Below are positions 9,211-21,833 of a stretch of DNA of 64,000 nt, in pieces; position 1 is the stretch's first letter; each line of letters begins with the position of its first letter. The position numbers were made by a program, and so were the translations under genes. The notes beneath the pieces are model-generated. The model had not been told where the DNA came from. It worked only from the letters and a program-made list of their open reading frames with translations, and ran no database searches. This stretch comes from Syncephalastrum monosporum B8922. Lineage: Eukaryota; Mucoromycota; Mucoromycetes; Mucorales; Syncephalastraceae. The stretch covers positions 62,001-126,000 of the forward strand of contig JNEN01001208.1 in assembly GCA_000697355.1 (NCBI GenBank). Direction: 5' to 3'.

Positions 9211-10016
9211 TGCATGTAAGTCACCCCAAAATGTGAAATTGGGCAAAGGCGTCGCCGTAGAATATAGTATATGGAGGTCTAACTAGGTCCGTTTCACTGA
9301 AGGGCTTCCGTGAAGCACCGCCATAGTCACGACGAGGGAGGGAGGAACTTTTCGAAAGACCAGCCTGAAACCGTTTGTAATAACTGGGTGGATCCACTGA
9401 GAGTCGGCTAACCGGTGCCATGCGAGGGCCCAAGCGTGCTAAACGAGCCTCTCCTGGCGGGGACCGTCGGCACTTTACCAGTACGGGCTGTTGGACCATT
9501 GAGTCTGGCGCGAATTTGGTGGGTACCTCCCAGGGTCTGGTCGGGCGGGCTTCACCGATTGTCGTGCGCAGAGTGGTGTGGGATTCAACGCGTCACGAAG
9601 ACTTCTTCACGCATAGGGGAATGACAGCGAGGTTCCCAATGCAATGGCGTCGCAAGTCCAATGCGAAAGAGGGATGGATCGCTCTCAAAGCAAGGTGATG
9701 ACTTAGTGTGTTGGACCACCAAAAGGGCGGGCGACGGCGTCGCCTATTGTACGCGTATAATGCATAATTGTATATGTACTTTTCTATGAGAGCGATACAA
9801 ACTGCGCGGTTTCTCGGTCAGCGCGCCTGGATTTTCTTTCAGTCCCCATGTGAACGGGAATAAAAACACATGCGGGGGCGAGTATGTGAGCGCGAGTGAC
9901 ATCATTTTGAGAGCAAACGCGCCCGGCAATTCACTGATTCATAAGCATCTCGCTTGCGTGTTTTGATCATTTTCTTTTTCTTTTTTTCTTCTATACTTCA
10001 CTTTGTTCATATCGAT
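9211..10016. other. Intergenic, GC-rich stretch then SOD2 upstream
   Basis: 9360-9700 is unusually GC-rich and is open in more than one frame on both strands, but none reads like a known protein and no splice structure emerges. 9960-10000 is a pyrimidine-rich run directly before the SOD2 start codon. Confidence 0.5.
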
Positions 10017-11108
10017 ATGTTGTCCATTGCTGCTCGTTCGTTCAAGTCTGCCGGCTTCAAGCCCGTCGTGGGCTCCCTCACTGCCGTCCGCACCAAGGTC
10101 ACCCTGCCCGAGCTCCCCTACGAGTACGGCGTAAGTATTCTTCTACTGGACGCGTGTTTTCCTTCTTATCGATATGTGCACTGTGTGTCTCTATCGAAAG
10201 AAAACAAGGCAGTAAGAGGAAGAGGAAGAGTCAGCTCTAACGCGGGTTTGCAATGTCTAGGCTCTTGAGCCCTACATCAACACCGAGATCATGAAGCTCC
10301 ACCATTCGAAGCATCACCAGGCCTATGTGAACGGCTTCAACGCTGCGGAGGAGAAGCTCCAGGGCTCGTTCCAGGCCAACGACCTGACGGCCCAGATTGC
10401 CCTCCAGAACGCCATCAAGTTCAACGGTGGTGGTAAGTCTTATCGTGCGCGGATGATGTCGTTTATCTCGTGTGCTTGACGCGTTATTATTTTTATCTTC
10501 TGGGTAGGCCACATCAACCACAGCCTGTTCTGGCAGAACCTGGCCCCCAAGGGCCAGGGTGGCGGTGAGCTCCCCAAGGGCGCTCTGTCGTCTGCCATTG
10601 AGGGCCAGTTCGGCTCGTTTGACAAGTTTGTCGAGAAGTTCAACGCGGCTGCTGCCGGTGTTCAGGGTAACGTCATCCTTGTGTTTTGTGTGCATAAATC
10701 ATGCGATCATGGATTGGCTAACATGTGCATTTTGGAATAGGCTCTGGCTGGGCTTGGCTCGTACGTTACTAAAAGGAATGCTATCTACATGTGTGCAGAT
10801 ATTAACAAGGTTGGCTATTGTGTGTGTGTGTGTGTTGTTGTGTAGGGTTACAACAAGGAATCGAAGCGTCTGGAAATCGCCACGACCCCCAACCAGGACC
10901 CTCTCCTCGGTAAATGCTCCATCTGAGATTGCTTTTTTTCCAGGACTAAACATTTATCCGTCCAGGCCTTGTTCCCCTCCTCGGTGTCGATGTCTGGGAG
11001 CACGCTTACTACCTGCAGTACAAGAACGTCCGTCCCGACTACCTCAAGGCCATCTGGGAAGTCATCAACTGGAAGACCGTTGCTGAGCGTTTCGCCAAGG
11101 CCCAGTAA
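10017..11108 (+). CDS. SOD2: Mitochondrial manganese superoxide dismutase
   Basis: Six exons (10017-10130, 10261-10432, 10508-10666, 10741-10760, 10846-10909, 10966-11108) give 223 residues; one exon is only 20 nt. A basic, hydroxylated N-terminus ([19 protein letters not shown]) is a typical mitochondrial presequence, followed by [15 protein letters not shown]. Metal ligands are in [13 protein letters not shown], in GHINHSLFW and in the signature [13 protein letters not shown]. It converts superoxide to hydrogen peroxide and oxygen in the matrix. GGGHINH and GSGWAWL fit the Mn-type. A (TG)n run lies in the intron before exon 5. AATAAA follows the stop at about 11127. All introns are GT-AG. 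Confidence 0.96.
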
Positions 11109-11347
11109 AACAGGAAAACTTGCGTGAATAAATTAACAGCAAAAAAAAATATGGATTGCGTCATTCGAGGACACATGGCATCCAAAGACCTGTCCCAGCC
11201 AGAAATGTGACAAGCGTTTCATTATGCTCCATGGACAGACACTTCAGTGGGAATGCAGGATGGGATGTAGGAAAGGGAATCGGGGTAGTCCCTCTTCGTG
11301 GTGGTCTTGCTTGAGGGGTTTGTCCACCGATGTGATTTCATATGGCG

Positions 11348-12754
11348 TCATTTGCTTTCCCTGTTGGTGCTTTGGGCATGTTTCGAGGTGGTATCCGTCG
11401 ATAGCATGCGCGCGTAGAACAAAATATAGGCTCGTTGGTTAAGCACGTACTCCTTTGTAACAGGTCGAACCTAGACACATGTAGCATGAAAATAAGACGC
11501 TTTTCTTGGGGAAAAAGAAAAGACTGACGTACCTCTTCATCGTCCATGCAAAACCAGTGTCGACGCGAGGACCTGACATAGGCAGAGTAATGGCCTTTGT
11601 AGCACGATTTACCTACGTGCATTACGACAGCATAGAGGCGATATCGGACGCACGCGTCATGTGAGTCGAGGATGTAGGGCGTGAGGTCGAGGATCGCGGG
11701 GAACTGCACGCGTCGGTTCACCTTGCGCATTCTCCCAGACGCAGTGTCAAAAGTGAAGCGTTTAAGGTGGAGATGGAGGATCATGGGTGGCCGGTGAAGC
11801 ATCATTTGTTTGCTGGCAGACACGGCTGTCTGGCACTTGCTGCATGCGTATTCCTGAACAGTGTCCGCGGCAATAAAGTTCTCCAGGGCTTGGTCGAGGG
11901 TGGAGATGGCGTCGACGTCGAGACTCAGACCCGAGCAGGCCTGATGCATGGTAGAGACGGTGTCGCATACATGACAGCGCACGCGGGAGACGAGTTGACC
12001 GCCGAAAATGGCGTCGACCGACGTTATTTCAGTTTTCTTTTGTTTGAGTTTGCTAATGATTGATATGCATGTCAAACACCCCATCGGGTAAACGTGTCCA
12101 TGGGGTGAGACGTCGAGAAACGCATGAGCGGCTGTACGTACCGCTGACCATGAAGACTGCATTTTTGAAAGGACGCGATCAAAAAGGTCAGGAATTCGTG
12201 TGCGTCTTCCTGGTGGTCCGGACGCAGCGTACGCGATACGGCTATTCGATAGAAACGTATATCAGGTCCAGCACGTATCCAAACACACGCTCGATACGAT
12301 CGCGTATGGGTACCTTTGAGATGGTCAATAAAGTAATAGGGCCGCAAAGGGTCTTTGGATGACTGGCTAAGGACGAAAACGCGGTTGACATGAAAATCCA
12401 TCGCGCAGAGCGAGCAGAAAGTTTTTGGTCGGTGGAGGCGAATGGGGCCTAGGCAGAAGTAAGGGGCGTCCGAAACAAGCAAGCACTGGATAAGGCGTTT
12501 CTCTTACATTCTTGCCAATGACGCCGGGACAAGAGATACTGCGTCAGAGGGGATGTGTAGGTCAGACATTGCAGAATGGCGTTCATGTAGCAGGTGCTGC
12601 TTTCGTTGCTCAATCCCGGCCCCATTCTCTCTCCCGGGAAACGCCACGGCATCTCGAGCATACCGCACTTTTGCAATGATCCCGAAGCTTGTGGTGGGTC
12701 TATTGTTTCGACTTGAGGTGAAACGGGTGCTTTCTCCTTTTTTCCCTTTTTCAT
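11348..12754 (-). CDS. Ubiquitin-specific protease (USP, peptidase C19; USP36/42-like)
   Basis: Five exons (12508-12754, 12314-12448, 12142-12241, 11533-12052, 11348-11470) give 374 residues. The Cys box is GPGLSNESSTCYMNAILQCL, where the usual N-x-G-N-T-C is changed to NESSTC. Next come CSLCAMDFHV, the QEDAHEFL helix block, a CxxC-CxxC zinc ribbon (CHVC and CSKC), LHLKRFTFD, and the His box YAVVMHVG with KGHYSAYV. The end VLNQRAYILFYAR is the classical USP C-terminus. It removes ubiquitin from proteins; order and compact size resemble USP36/USP42/USP17. Divergent from RPA12 across about 540 bp and convergent with SOD2. Confidence 0.93.
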
Positions 12755-13298
12755 TTTTTATGCAGTAGATAGAATCATTATTATGCATTTTTTAGAAAAT
12801 CCGAGTGGGGGTTCATAGAAAAGCAGAAAGTGATACGCATTCGAACGAAAGGTAAATTTATTTAATTCTTGTAGATTGCATAGCTAATCCAGGACTCACT
12901 GAATGAATCTTTGGATAAACCTACAAACTTTGACATTTGTCTATCGCTGATAGAGACAGACGTGAACAGTACAAAATCACATATCCTCGGTTGAGATGCA
13001 GGTGACTGAGCGAATAGGAACCATCTCACCAGGAGGAGTACCAGGTACGAGCAAGAGCAAGTTATGCCCTACTATCCTTGTCTTCTCGCACAGGCGGGAT
13101 AGTATAAAATAATGAAAGCTTCATATCATGGAACTTTTAGATGATGAAAAGAATAATACCATAAACGGTAACTTGTACCTGACAATGGGAAAATGGATGC
13201 AGCAGCGAAAAAAAGTGGCTTTAAAAATTGTGCTCCCGAAAAAATGTCAACTTTCCCTTTCGTATAGACAGAATACCTCTTCTTTGCGTGCGTGCATA
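12755..13298. other. Intergenic, divergent promoter region USP/RPA12
   Basis: AT-rich shared upstream DNA of the minus-strand USP gene and plus-strand RPA12. No coding or RNA gene seen. Confidence 0.6.
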
Positions 13299-13803
13299 AT
13301 GTCAGAATCCAACATCATTGGCTCGCTGATCTTTTGTCCTGAATGCGGCAGTCTGATGGACACGCCCGGTGCGAGCGACGATCTCATGATTTGCATTCAG
13401 TGCAGCCATGCCTACAACACAGCCGGTAACGTGACTGAGACGGAAACCTGCTTCATTATGGAATTGACTGACTCGGGGTGTATTTTATGTCAGGCTATGA
13501 GAATACGAAGGTAGTGACGGCTTCTTCCGAGCACGCGTTCCAGTCTGCCCTCAAGGCCAAGCGCCACCTCGTCCAACAAGACCAACAGGCGACCGAGGCC
13601 GAAGCTATGGTAAGGACTTCCATTTATAGTGATCGGCGTTGTCGTCGCAACTCACCTTTGCTCCATAGATCAAAGAAAAGTGTCCCAACTGTGGCAACCC
13701 CGAGATGGCGTATCATACGATGCAGTTGCGCTCGGCAGATGAAGGTCAAACGGTCTTTTACAACTGTAAAAAGTGTGGCTACAAGTACTCGGTCAACAAC
13801 TAG
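13299..13803 (+). CDS. RPA12: RNA polymerase I subunit RPA12 (TFIIS-like zinc ribbon)
   Basis: Three exons (13299-13425, 13494-13609, 13669-13803) give 125 residues, the normal size. The N-terminal ribbon is CPECG ... CIQC. The C-terminal TFIIS-type ribbon is CPNCG ... CKKCG with the diagnostic QLRSADEGQTVFY and the ending YKYSVNN. The RSADE acidic loop stimulates RNA cleavage by Pol I, and the protein acts in the nucleolus in elongation, termination and backtrack rescue. RPB9 and RPC11 share the fold, but the GQTVFY context and the ending fit RPA12. Introns are GT-AG. Confidence 0.93.
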
Positions 13804-14696
13804 TATTTTCTCCTCCCTTTTCATTCTCCATGTATGTACATCTTGTTTTCTCTCGTTCCCCTCCCATGTGTCCTCTTTCTCTTTTTTTTCACTACTCTGC
13901 ATCCTTTTTTATTTTACGCCACCTACATATCCTCCTCATGTCCCACATTTTTGCAATCGACTACGTTTATTGACCTTGTGTCATTCTATTCATATCGGGG
14001 TGCCCGTTTCATATGACTTTTTGCGGGGGGTTGATACGGATGTAATTGCGCACAATGAGAAGGATTAGATGGCCATGACAAAAACAAGAGCTATTGCATG
14101 CGTCCACAGCAAGGCACTTAATTGAGGGTCTGCTGAAGAAAAAGTCACAGTTGCCTTTGTCCTCTTTGATTTTTCGAAGCATCGGGACGCTGAGTCAAGA
14201 TAGAGACGCACATGCCAAGGCAGGGAACATGGAAGGGAATAAAAAAAATGTGAAAAACAGTGGATTCAACAAATGCATCCTTCCAGACGCGTAACATAAC
14301 GAGAATGTACTGTCTATGATTGTAGGTCCGTTCGCACTGGATCGAAACTTTGGGAATATACGCATACCAAGTCGAATGTGTCCGTCTATCTCTCAATTTT
14401 TATTTGATGTTCTTTGAGCCAACTCCCAACTCCTTCTCGAGTGCCATTTACCCTACAGAAAGAGGGAACCAGCGCCGAGTATTTTTCATTCATGGATGAC
14501 ACAAAAAGGTCGATCTTGTACGCCTACAATTTAAAATTAACATTTGGTCCGTGTTTCGATTTCTGGTAATTTCATGAGCCTCTGATTGGGGGAACTGGAA
14601 TCGAGGCGTATTTCAGGTGCATATGCAATGACACTCAGCTTCCCTTTTTTTTTCTATATAATATTTTCGCTTTTTTCTTTTCTTTTCTGTATTGCC
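13804..14696. other. Intergenic, RPA12 to first F-box gene
   Basis: T/C-rich 3' flank at 13805-13960, otherwise no supported gene. A pyrimidine-rich run at 14640-14690 precedes the next start codon, as for several genes here. Confidence 0.6.
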
Positions 14697-16636
14697 ATGG
14701 CCACGATCCATCCTTTGCTAGAAGAAGCTTTAATAGCAAGCAAAGGAGAGGATTACCCTCGTCTGGACACATTATTGCGCCATTGTCTTCAGGCTGTACT
14801 GGAAGTTCGTGTGTCGCGGCATCACAAGGCCCAACAGCTCGACTGCGCGATGCGCCATGCCAACGCACTCACGCACATGTTCCCCGACTCGCCCGCAGGC
14901 TACCGCTGGCAAGGTGATATCTACATGGATTATTGCGACTACGACAAGGCCATCGAGGCGTATACAAAGGCAGCCGCACACGACCCGCTGCTCCTGCAGC
15001 GCATCAGCGACGCTCAGGCACGGCGCGATACGAAGCTCGACCCGCTACAGCACCTGCCCGCCGAAATCATCCTTCACATTTTCTCCTTTTGCCCCGAGAC
15101 ACGCCTGACGGGCACACGCGTCTGCTGGGCATGGCGCAAGTACCTGCTCTCGCTCGAATCGCTGTGGGAAGACGTGGTGGTGCAACTGTATCAGAAGCCT
15201 GCAAGCGGGTTCTGGCAGCGCGGCTTATCATATGTGCTGAAACCGACGCTGCAGCATCTGCATCTCACAACGGACTCGACAGTATGCCCTGTACTATACA
15301 TGCTCACCCAGGCCAACTGTACCCACCTCAAGACCCTCGGTAAACCCACGCTCTCTCGTGACAGGCCAAAAGACCAGCATCATTCATGTCTCTCTGTTTT
15401 CTAGAACTGGAAGATACCACACGCTATGCACCCGATCTGACCGCCGACGGCCAGCGCAGTTTTATGAATCTGCAGTTCATGGACGGACTGCAGCGCATCG
15501 GGGCGCGTTTAACCGAACTCCACATCACGCAAGCCATGCGCCCACGCGGGCTCCTGCCCGCCCTCCTCGCCACCTGCCCCCGCCTCGTCAAGCTCACGTA
15601 CAACCTGCATCCGACCGCCGAGCGCTACACGCTTCCGCCCTGGGACAGCACCTGCTTCCCTCCGTTGGAGACCTGCGACCTGCAGCACTTTGAATGGATC
15701 AACAACTGGGACGACGGCGGCCGCGCTGACGCCGAGCTGCTGGCCGCGCACTGCCCTGCCCTGCATACGGTGTGGATCGCCAACTTTGCCGAGGACGGCG
15801 ACGATGCGAGTGTGTTTGTGGACGTGATCCGCGCGCGCTGCCCAAAGTTGAGCCGCGTCGCGTTCGGCATGTACTCGCCGACGGCGTCGGTGTATTCGGC
15901 AAAGGGCGTGCGCAGCATCGTGTTTGACGCCGACATGGCCGTCAGCAAGCGCAGCTTCCACGGCCTGCTCCAGACGAGCCAGGACACGCTCGAGGAGCTC
16001 CTGTACGTCGGCAGCAACGTGCACGACGAGCACGACGCGACGGCGATGCTGGTGCGCCTGCCACGGCTGCGCAAGCTGACGCTGAGCTACATGACGTCCA
16101 AGCCGCTGTGCCCGACCCACCTCTTCCTCTCGTCCTGCGCCGCGCTCGACACCCTCCAGCTCGCGTACCTCACCCTCACCCCGAACATCGTCGACGCCAT
16201 CCTGCTCCTCCCCTACCTGCGCACGCTCAGCCTGTGGCAGTGCTCGGCCCCGCGCAAGGGCGCATACCGCCTCTTGAAGGGCTTCGCGCCCTACACACGC
16301 CTACAGGAGCTCAGCGTGGTGTGGAAGGGCGCCGGGCACTACCCGGGCGATCTGCTCAAGCTCGTTGGTGCGCTGCGCACCCTGAAGCATGTGCGATTCC
16401 ACACGGGCGGACCCACGAGCAAGACCGCCCTGGATGGCTTCGTGAGCAGCGCACGCGCCTCTGGCATGCATCTCCAGTACCTCGACGTGTGGCTGGCCGA
16501 TATCCCGGACGCGAACGCCATCCTTCAGCCGGCGTTCAACGACGCGATCCACACGACGGCGCTCGACGCCGACGCAGTGGCCGAGCTGAAGGATCGGTTT
16601 GGCGATCACTTTTTGTCTTCCTTGGAATCCGTATAA
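14697..16636 (+). CDS. TPR/F-box/LRR protein, paralog 1
   Basis: Two exons (14697-15339, 15405-16636) give 624 residues. Residues about 1-110 form TPR-like helices (GYRWQGDIYMDYCDYDKAIEAYTKA). The F-box is at about 120-165 (LQHLPAEIILHIFSFCPETR, then VCWAWRKYL). The rest is a degenerate leucine-rich repeat fold with blocks such as CPALHTVWIANF and LPRLRKLTLSYM. F-box proteins join Skp1 and cullin-1, with the LRR choosing targets for ubiquitination; the target is unknown. Two paralogs with the same architecture and the same single intron site lie at 19867-21833 and 28442-30434. GC content is higher than in the flanks. Confidence 0.88.
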
Positions 16637-16927
16637 ATAGCCACGAACCACGCCACCCTCCCCACCCTGCTCATCCATCCCATTCTTTTCCCTCTTGACG
16701 TTGATACTCTTTATCTCTCTTTACATACGCAGCTCTTCTATCTCCACGAAATCAGCTCATAGTACATAGTGTACATACATACCTATTGAATATAATTTCT
16801 TTTTTCCTTTTTGTTTGCACCTTTCCAGGTTGCCATTGGTTTTTTATATGTATATTTCCTGAACCCATGCCTACACCTATGAACGATGCTCTTATGTGTT
16901 GTTGTTGCTGCTGTATAGATCGAGTAT

Positions 16928-19460
16928 TTACTCCTCCTCCTCTGAATCGTCTTCTTCAGACGACTCCTCCTCGGCTTCCTGGAGCCAGTCCACAAAGCGC
17001 TTGGCCTTGTCACGCAGCGCGCGCTCGGCCTCGGAGCCTTGCCGTGCCTGGTCGGACACGTACCACCGGAAGACGGCGTCCTCCTCAATGACGTCCTGGC
17101 TGTAGAGCTGCTGGAGGAAGCTCAAGAACTGGCGGGCGAGGGTGTCGCGCGGGGCGCACGTGCGCTGGAGCACGTGGAGGAGATGGACCTGGTCGTCGTG
17201 GCCGTGCGTAACCTTGGCGACGAGCGGGCTCCACTTTTGCATGGCGGCCTTGAGGTCGGTCGACTCGCCATAGTCGAGGAGGATGGGAATTAGGACGTCG
17301 CGCACCTCGTCGTAGCTCGCATTGCTGGACATGCGGAGGCCGGTGATCTCGAGCGCGGCGGTGTCGACCGTGTGGTTCTCGATGAGCGAGCGCTCGACGG
17401 TCTGGGCCAGTTCCTTTCTGAACTCGTCCATCGAGCGCTGTGCCCCGCCGCCGTCGAGGTTCCAGGCCCCGCCGATCGTGCCGACCATGCCATCGTCGTC
17501 CGAGTCGGCGTCCGAGACGTCGCCCACCTCGCTCGCGCTTTCTGCCAGATCGTCGTCGTGGATGGTCAGGTCCTTCATATCGAAAGCTGATGGATACGCC
17601 AAAAAAAGAAAGAAAGAAAGAAAAGTGAGTCTTTAGAGAGGTTGCAATGCACGCCATGGTATGCGAAACGTACCTAGAGAACCCAACTTGAGGTTCCGGA
17701 TATCCTCGTCGTCGTCGTCGCTCGATCGCTGGGACCAGCAGTACACGTCCGGATGGCTTGGGTTGGAGATGACCGAATTCTCGGCCGATTCCTCCTCGTC
17801 GTCGCTGTCGTCAGCAAACATGCTCGTCTTGGGCTGGGGCTGCAGACTGAGACGCGTATACTTTTCGATCGTCTCGTCCGGGCCAAGGGTGACGCCGACT
17901 GAGACAAGACAGCCGTCGCGGATGGTCGTGTTGTCGAGAAGGGTGACGCCGCTGGCAAGAATGGAGCGCGACACTCTGCTGTTGTTTTGGATGGTGACGC
18001 CGTCCCAAACGAAGGCGCCGTCAAGGACGACATTGTCGCCAATGTGGCAGTTGCGGCCAATGATGGTATTCGCGATGCGTGTGTTCTCGCCAATGGTTGT
18101 GTTGGGACCGATCTGGACGTCCTCATCGATGATACATGATCTAGTTGAAGAAACAAAACAGAAACAGAAAAAAAAGGTTGTCAACCCATAAGTACCGCTA
18201 GAGTCGTGAGGAAAAAAGGGCGTACCGAGATAAAATGACGTTGGATGCTTTGTAGACGTTGCCTCGGGAGACGACATAGTCGTCGTCCTGTCTGAGGTTG
18301 GTTTCCGGGACGATCGGGAAAGTCCAGCGGTTCAGGACGTGTTTGCTAAGTTACAGATAGACAGAGGTGAGCAAAAACAAACCAAAAGAGACAAAACAAG
18401 GACTCCTCCCGATGATCGTCCACTGCCCTGTTTGCGATTTACCTGACTGTGCTGTACATGTGTTCGTTTTGGATATGTGCAATGTAAGGATCGGCGACGA
18501 CGTTTGTATAGATGGTCTTGCCGAGGATGTCGGAGGTGAGGATACCGTGGACAAAGTCGCTGCGCAGCTTTTGCCAGTCAAAGTTCTCGGAGAAGAGGGC
18601 GGGAACCTCGACGGAGCAGATGTCGAGGAAGGGATCGAGCAGGTCGTTGCGGAACTCGAGCTGTGCGTGGTGCTCAAAGGCTTCGGGAGACAATTCGATG
18701 CGTGATTTGCGTGGCAGGCTCTGGCTGGGCTCGTAAAAGACGCATTGGGCCGACTTTGGGTCGAGGACAAAGACGCTGGAGGCGTCGCGCGGGCGCTGGT
18801 GGCGCGTGGCTTCTTTGAGGACCATCGTCATGATGGAGTTTTTGTCTGTCTTTTTGCGGGCGCGGTGCTGCTCGAGCGCCTTGTCGAGCTTAATGTTGGA
18901 CACGAGGTCGCCAAAGGTCAGGATAAAGTCGGTCGTGATCAGCTGGCGGGCATCGACTTCGCGCAACGCGTCGCCCACCGACATGCACTCGGGCGCCTGG
19001 ATGATCTGGATATTCAGCAGACTCGACGGCTGTGTCCAGCTCGAGTGTCTGAACAGGATAGAATAAAACAGAACAGAGCGTGAGTGCTCTACAGTGGACG
19101 GAATGACGGCGAGAACGGGCGGCCCAAGGGCGACTTACTCGAAGTAGTTCTTGATCTTGTCAATATGCGAGGTGCACACGATAAAGACATCCTCGACATC
19201 GGAAATAGCCAGCACTTCCAGGGTGTATTCAATCAAGGGCACGTTGCACAGTGGCATCAAGCACTGCAAGGCAAGGCATGGCGTAGCATGGGTTATTATA
19301 TACGGGTCGCGATGGCTGCTACTTTGTAATTCTCACTTACACGCGGCATTTCGGCTGAAATGGGCAGGAAATGCTCGTCATACGAGTCGGTGAGAATGAC
19401 CGCCTGGAAGGCCTCGTCCTTGTCCTCGTCTTGGGGCTGGCGCTTATTTTTCGGTGGCAT
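16928..19460 (-). CDS. GCD6: Translation initiation factor eIF2B subunit epsilon
   Basis: Six exons (19341-19460, 19139-19263, 18443-19048, 18226-18345, 17674-18140, 16928-17586) give 698 residues. The nucleotidyltransferase-like domain (AVILTDSYDEHFLPI, CLMPLCNVPLIEYTLE) is followed by a left-handed beta-helix of hexapeptide repeats (IGPNTTIGENTRIANTIIG). An acidic linker follows, then the catalytic W2/HEAT domain with the aromatic-acidic end (FVDWLQEAEE). It is the GDP-GTP exchange subunit for eIF2 and the point inhibited by phosphorylated eIF2-alpha. The terminal run of Glu/Asp is typical. Convergent with F-box paralog 1 (291 bp gap). All introns are GT-AG. Confidence 0.96.
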
Positions 19461-19866
19461 CGAGCGTCGATCGTGTCTAGGGCACGTTTTATATGTATAT
19501 GACAGAAAAAAGTGTCAAGCCAAAAAATTAGGGTCTGCTTCTGACGGATATGAGTCACAGCCACCCAAAGCAGCGAAATCGCCAGCCAGAGCAAAAGGTC
19601 CGTTTTCAATTTCATGTCAGCAACAGCATGTATTCTTTTTGGCCTTTTATTTTACATGGTATATTTATCTTTATGAGTCTTTTTTCTTTTTCTTAATGCA
19701 AAAATGTGAATTGAGTGTGTGTGCGGTGTATATATATGTACATATACATACATACATATGAAAATATATGTTGAATGCATGTGCAGTAATGCTTGTGAGA
19801 GGGTGATATCGGGACGGTATGATGGAACTGAGGAATGCATGATGAAAAAGGTATATCAAAAAGCCC
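19461..19866. other. Intergenic between eIF2B-epsilon start and F-box paralog 2 end
   Basis: Contains an alternating TA/CA-rich patch (about 19728-19770) with ATATATGTACATATACATACATA wording. No gene seen. Both flanking genes are on the minus strand. Confidence 0.55.
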
Positions 19867-21833
19867 TTATGGGTTGACGAGGGCGGTCAAGAAGCGGTTA
19901 CCAAAGCCATCATTGATATCATCGAGCTCGGCGGGCGCAAACGACCGGAACGCCTTGCCAAAATATTTACGCAGGATGGGATCGTGCGTCGGCTCTGAAA
20001 TCAGGTCGAGGTACTCGAGGCGGTCGGCCATGCCTGACTTGTCTGCGCTTTCCGCAAAGGCCAGCAGACGCTCTGGGTCGATGGGTCTGCCAAAGCCGAG
20101 GCGCAGGTGGGTCAAGGACCGGATCTGGCCAATGACCTCGAGGCAGGCCATGCTTGCGTCGTCGTCGCAGAGGAAGCCGAGGCGGCGGAGAGAACATGCG
20201 GAGCCCTGCGCGGCCGCGTCAGAGAAAAAGCGGAGGAGCACGTGCAGGTAGAAGGAGCAGTAGTGGATGTTCAGAGTGTGCAGATGGCGCATGCGGATCA
20301 GCGTCCGGAAGGTATCCGGGTACAACTTCATCCGGACGAACTGGATGTTGCCGAGGCCAGGGCAGGCCGGCAAGAAGCCGCTGAGGGGCACTACGGGGTC
20401 GGGCGCACCGTAGCCGAGTGCGAGGCGGCGCAGATTTTTGAGCTGCACGCCGTGCATCGTGTAGGGAGGCAGGATGCGGCCGTCGTCGCCGACGCGGCGC
20501 ACCGTGCGTGGGTCGGCGGTGCCGATGAAGGTGAAAAGCTGGAGCGTGTCGGCGCTGGAGGTGAGCAGGTCATAGAACACGTTCTTGCGCATGGGCATGG
20601 TTGAGTCGATGACAAGGCTGCGGATGCCGGGCTGTGCGTCGTCGTCGTAGTATTCCCCCGGGCCGTACATACCCAGCGTCACCTTTTTCAGGTGCGGGCA
20701 GCGCCGGACGCGCTCCATGAAGCCATCGATGGGTGCAGCCGAGCCGTAGTTGGCGATCCACAGCACTTCGAGGCTGGGACAATAGCGTGCCAGGAACTCG
20801 CCCTCCTCTGCGCCGTTGGTATTCCACATGTTGCTCCACTCCAGGTACTTGAGGTCGGTGACCTGCGGCCGCGGCAGGTGACGAGTATCCAGGGGAACGA
20901 GGGATGGGCCCTGATCGTCAGCGAGATCGAGGACGAGCTTGACCAGCCGGGGGCAGAGCGTTAGCAGGACCTGCAGGAGGCCGCGCGACCGTGTGGGGGT
21001 CGTGATGTGCAGAGTCGTGAGGGAGTGGCCGAGCCCCTGGAGATCGTTGACAAAATGGAGGGGCAGGAAGGTGCGGCGGCCGTCCGAGGTCACGTCTGGC
21101 TTGTAGCGGGACATATCGACGATCTCTATTTCAAAGGGTTACAAAAGGGCAACGTGTGCATGAATGGCAGAAGGGCCGTACCAATGTGCTCGACACGGGC
21201 ACAACCAGCCTCGCGCAGCATGAAGAGGGTCGGGCAGACCGTGCTGTTGGTGCAGAGGCGCAAGGTCTGAAGCGACGGGCTGAGGACCTGCATCAGCCCG
21301 CGCTGCCAGTAGCCGTTCGCCGGAAGGTCGAGCAGTCGCACGTCGAGGTCGCGCCAAAGACTCGTGATTGACAACAAGCGACTCCGCCAGGTACGCGACA
21401 CACGCGTGCACACCACCCGTTTCTCTGGCAAGAAATCGAAGAGGCGTGCCAGCACCTCGTTGGGAAGCACCCCCACCGGATCCACCTTCCGGTCCCGATG
21501 CCGCTTCGCTTTCTGCATGGCATCGCTCAACGTGTCATCATTGGGTGCCATCGCCAGGCCCCGCTCGTAGGCCTCAACGGCGCGCGCATAGCAGCTCTGT
21601 TCGCGCCACAGGTCGCCCTGCAGGATATAACCCGTCGGCGACTGTGGAAGTATATGAGTAAGTGCAATCGCTTGGGACATGGCCTCGTCCAGTCTGTGCG
21701 CGCTGCGGTGCTGCTCGATGCGCATCGCCACGATCGACAGCAGCACGTCGCGTAAGCAGCCCTCGACCCGGTCGTAGTCTTCTGCTTTGCCGGCTTGCAG
21801 CGCCTCCTCCAGCTGAGGAACGATCAGGGGCAT
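19867..21833 (-). CDS. TPR/F-box/LRR protein, paralog 2
   Basis: Two exons (21182-21833, 19867-21125) give 636 residues. TPR-like N-terminus (GYILQGDLWREQSCYARAVE), F-box (VGVLPNEVLARLFDFLPEKR, then VSRTWRSRLL) and an LRR-like remainder (CPSLEVLWIANYG, LKNLRRLALGYG). The intron falls at the same place as in paralogs 1 and 3, after the R-x-E/K-H-I segment and just before the RYKPDVTSDGRRTF block, in the same phase. That argues for common descent by DNA duplication. Probable Skp1-cullin-F-box adaptor with unknown target. Confidence 0.88.

Noticed and set aside
9221..9698. Overlapping ORFs on both strands in a GC-rich patch
   Set aside because: Both strands are open but neither shows a domain, codon pattern or splice structure; GC content alone explains the lack of stops.
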